NCBI GenBank assembly: GCA_003519685.1
Contig: DOWG01000163.1
Location: 8,836 to 14,983, forward strand
Direction: 5' to 3'
DNA length: 6,148 nucleotides
Source of the DNA: Lachnospiraceae bacterium
GTDB lineage: Bacteria; Bacillota; Clostridia; Lachnospirales; Lachnospiraceae
Below the pieces are notes generated by a model. That model made no database searches and was not told the origin of the DNA. It saw nothing but the letters and a program-made list of their open reading frames with translations. The translations under genes were made by a program, and so were the position numbers. Below are positions 4,994 through 6,148 of this stretch, piece by piece. Each line of letters starts with the position of its first letter. Positions within the stretch are counted from its first letter, which is position 1.

Positions 4994-5572
4994 TTATCCC
5001 TCAATGACACGATATCCATCCCAGCGAACAGCTATCGCTTGACGATCGGTAAGCGATACATGAGGTAACGGCAAATCTGTTCTTGCCTGCTTATCTTCCG
5101 GGCAATGAACGGAAAGATAGGCATTTATCAAACACAGCCCCGACGTTTCTTCTTCATATGGTTCACCAATATTCGGTGTTGCAATTATACTGCCGGCGCT
5201 CACACCTACATAAACTTTATTTGCATAAACCATTTTTTTAATGATCTTATCAAATCCCGTTTTCTTAATGCGTTGAAGCAAATAAGAGGTATCGCCCCCG
5301 GTGAAATAAACAACATCAAACATCATTGCTTCCTTCTCATGGATCGTTCCGTCAATATCATATGTATAGATATTATCCTCTTTAGCGCCCAGTCTTATCA
5401 GCTCCTGTTTGCACCAATCAGCCATTTCCTTTGCTTCATCGCTGGCTGCAGCGGTCGGAATAAATAATATTTTTGCCTCACCTACGGGTTTGCCGAGCAT
5501 TTTCAGAAAGCAATCAACAAGGTTGCTTTTTATTTTTCCTTCAAAATCTTCAAAGCCTGCGGAAGTAAGCAA
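4994..5572 (-). CDS. Peptidase E-like serine hydrolase (S51 family, class I glutamine amidotransferase-like fold)
   Basis: This encodes 192 residues. The family opening LTSAGFE is followed by KILFIPTAAAS (34-44), DVVYFTGGDTSYLL (86-99) and the nucleophile elbow YVGVSAGSIIATPNIG (121-136) with Ser125. Two conserved His occur in AYLSVHC (His156) and LPLPHVSLTD (His171). S51 enzymes are cytoplasmic; PepE cleaves Asp-X dipeptides, but this subgroup has untested substrates. The only in-frame start is TTG at 5572; the frame is closed by TAA three codons upstream, and the ribosome binding site is poor (GGGG about 10 nt upstream). An ATG at 5577 is out of frame. The DNA immediately upstream encodes an ABC permease fragment, so the gene has probably lost its original promoter, ribosome binding site and perhaps first codons. 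The protein core is complete; expression is doubtful unless it is read from the kinase-like gene upstream. Confidence 0.82.
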   Translation of the reverse strand: MLTSAGFEDFEGKIKSNLVDCFLKMLGKPVGEAKILFIPTAAASDEAKEMADWCKQELIRLGAKEDNIYTYDIDGTIHEKEAMMFDVVYFTGGDTSYLLQRIKKTGFDKIIKKMVYANKVYVGVSAGSIIATPNIGEPYEEETSGLCLINAYLSVHCPEDKQARTDLPLPHVSLTDRQAIAVRWDGYRVIEG

Positions 5573-5574
5573 TA

Positions 5575-5790
5575 CATTTTATATCCCCAAGTCGCAGGGA
5601 ATAGTTCTCCCACAGTCTTAAAAAACCTAGGGAGCAAATCTACAGAAAACATGATCCCTGACAGAATAATGGACGGTAGAATTATCACTTGTGAAATCAT
5701 AGTAAGTTTTGCTTGGTTTTTTACCGATAGTCCCAAGACACTCCCAATACTTAATGATACCGCAATAAAAATTGCGAGTTTTGTTCTGTG
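5575..5790 (-). pseudogene. Internal remnant of a second ABC-2 type permease gene
   Basis: Seventy-two codons are open right after the stop of the upstream gene. The translation has two membrane segments, LAIFIAVSLSIGSVLGLSV and VIILPSIILSGIMFSV. They are joined by KNQAKLTMISQ and followed by DLLPRFFKTVGELFPATWGYKM. The LPS-I-LSGIMF and FPATWGYK motifs are characteristic of ABC-2 permeases (drug or bacteriocin exporter type), near their C-terminal end. The N-terminal ~150 residues and the last helix are absent. After Met (5577-5575) the frame continues for 15 codons through the peptidase gene in the wrong register (YCLLPQALKILKEK). A TTG at 5736 lacks a ribosome binding site. This fragment covers a region near the motif-bearing helices and belongs to a different subtype from the one at 3270-3572, so they are not obviously two pieces of one gene. 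Confidence 0.72.
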
Positions 5791-6148
5791 CTATATAGAT
5801 AACCCAGCTTTATTGATTATATTTTCGGCAGCCTCAGATGCAGAAAAATCTGTTATGTCGATTTCAGGATAAGGTATATCATCAAAAGCTTTCCGTGATT
5901 CCTTAATTGCGCGTTGTTTCCGTTCAGGGCTTCGATTGTCCATGTCCATCCTTTTTATATTTTCTTCTTCACTGCATGTTAATAGAAACGGAATAAAATT
6001 GAAATCCCTTTTTGACACCACCTTCATTATTATTTCAAAAACCTCTCTCCGTTTCCCATGAAAACCATATGAAAATATTACGGTTTCAATGACCGGACAA
6101 TCTATGTAATTGATGATTAAATCACTTATGGTGCTAGTATATAAGTAT
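5791..6148 (-). CDS. P-loop (AAA_33-like) kinase/ATPase family protein, C-terminal part
   Basis: This frame is open from the right edge, so the N-terminus with the Walker A motif lies outside the window. The 118 visible residues include DCPVIETVIFSYGFHGKRRE, then FNFIPFLLTCSEEENIKRM, a lid-like basic stretch DNRSPERKQRAIKESRKAF, and DDIPYPEIDITDFSASEAAENII before the stop. The pattern LTC-x-EEN-xRM ... R ... R followed by P-x-IDIT and an amphipathic last helix is that of small P-loop kinases such as shikimate/adenylylsulfate-kinase-like and AAA_33 proteins. The substrate is unknown. An internal ATG (6027) is not the true start because homologous-looking sequence continues upstream. The C-terminus looks natural, but only the permease remnant follows, in the same frame as the stop TAG, with no terminator between it and the peptidase gene. 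All three could lie on one transcript. Confidence 0.65.
   Translation of the reverse strand, partial: YLYTSTISDLIINYIDCPVIETVIFSYGFHGKRREVFEIIMKVVSKRDFNFIPFLLTCSEEENIKRMDMDNRSPERKQRAIKESRKAFDDIPYPEIDITDFSASEAAENIINKAGLSI

Noticed and set aside
5791..6027. A complete 78-residue protein starting at the ATG at 6027
   Set aside because: The same frame stays open to the window edge and encodes kinase-like sequence upstream, so this ATG is internal.
1..6148. CRISPR array, tRNA, rRNA, toxin-antitoxin or defence system
   Set aside because: No regularly spaced direct repeats, cloverleaf, rRNA-like sequence or recognisable pair of such genes was found on either strand.

Overview
The window looks like chromosome from a low-GC, Gram-positive, anaerobic firmicute, most likely a clostridium of the Lachnospiraceae type. 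The clues are AT-rich DNA, strong GGAGG-type ribosome binding sites, TTGACA/TATAAT-like promoters, an S20 protein of firmicute character, a secreted YcdB/YcdC-type protein with S-layer homology (SLH) repeats, and a BlaI/BlaR1-type regulatory pair. Genus assignment is inference.

Region 1 (1-651) holds rpsT (ribosomal protein S20). It starts at TTG, has a clear promoter and a leader of about 140 nt that can fold into two stem-loops, and is followed by a good intrinsic terminator. Region 2 (671-3155) holds one large gene on the minus strand, convergent with rpsT. It encodes a 755-residue exported protein with YcdB/YcdC (PepSY-like) modules and C-terminal SLH repeats, probably attached to the cell wall. 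A plausible promoter lies about 190 bp upstream of its start. Short repeated motifs lie at 1-63 and again at 3154-3258, so they bracket these two genes.

Region 3 (3270-4093, minus strand) is a blaI-like repressor gene with a clear promoter and an overlapping operator-like palindrome. It is followed by the first ~50 codons of a blaR1/mecR1-type (M56) receptor gene. That fragment is joined out of frame to the last ~100 codons of an ABC-2 type permease. The repressor looks intact and the receptor is gone. Region 4 (4177-4913, plus strand) is a divergently transcribed gene for a small membrane protein resembling PAP2 phosphatases.

Region 5 (4926-6148, minus strand) has a peptidase E-like (S51) gene with a long perfect-stem terminator. 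Its 5' end abuts a ~70-codon internal fragment of a second ABC-2 permease. That fragment directly follows the stop codon of a P-loop kinase-like gene that enters from the right edge.

The left half is ordinary chromosome. The right half (3270-5790) is a patchwork of intact small genes and gene remnants with at least two, probably three, illegitimate junctions, as expected from repeated deletions. I see no CRISPR array, tRNA, rRNA, transposase or phage gene. I do not see a convincing new multi-gene system. The best leads are the rpsT leader RNA, the paired intergenic motif, and the repressor left without its receptor.
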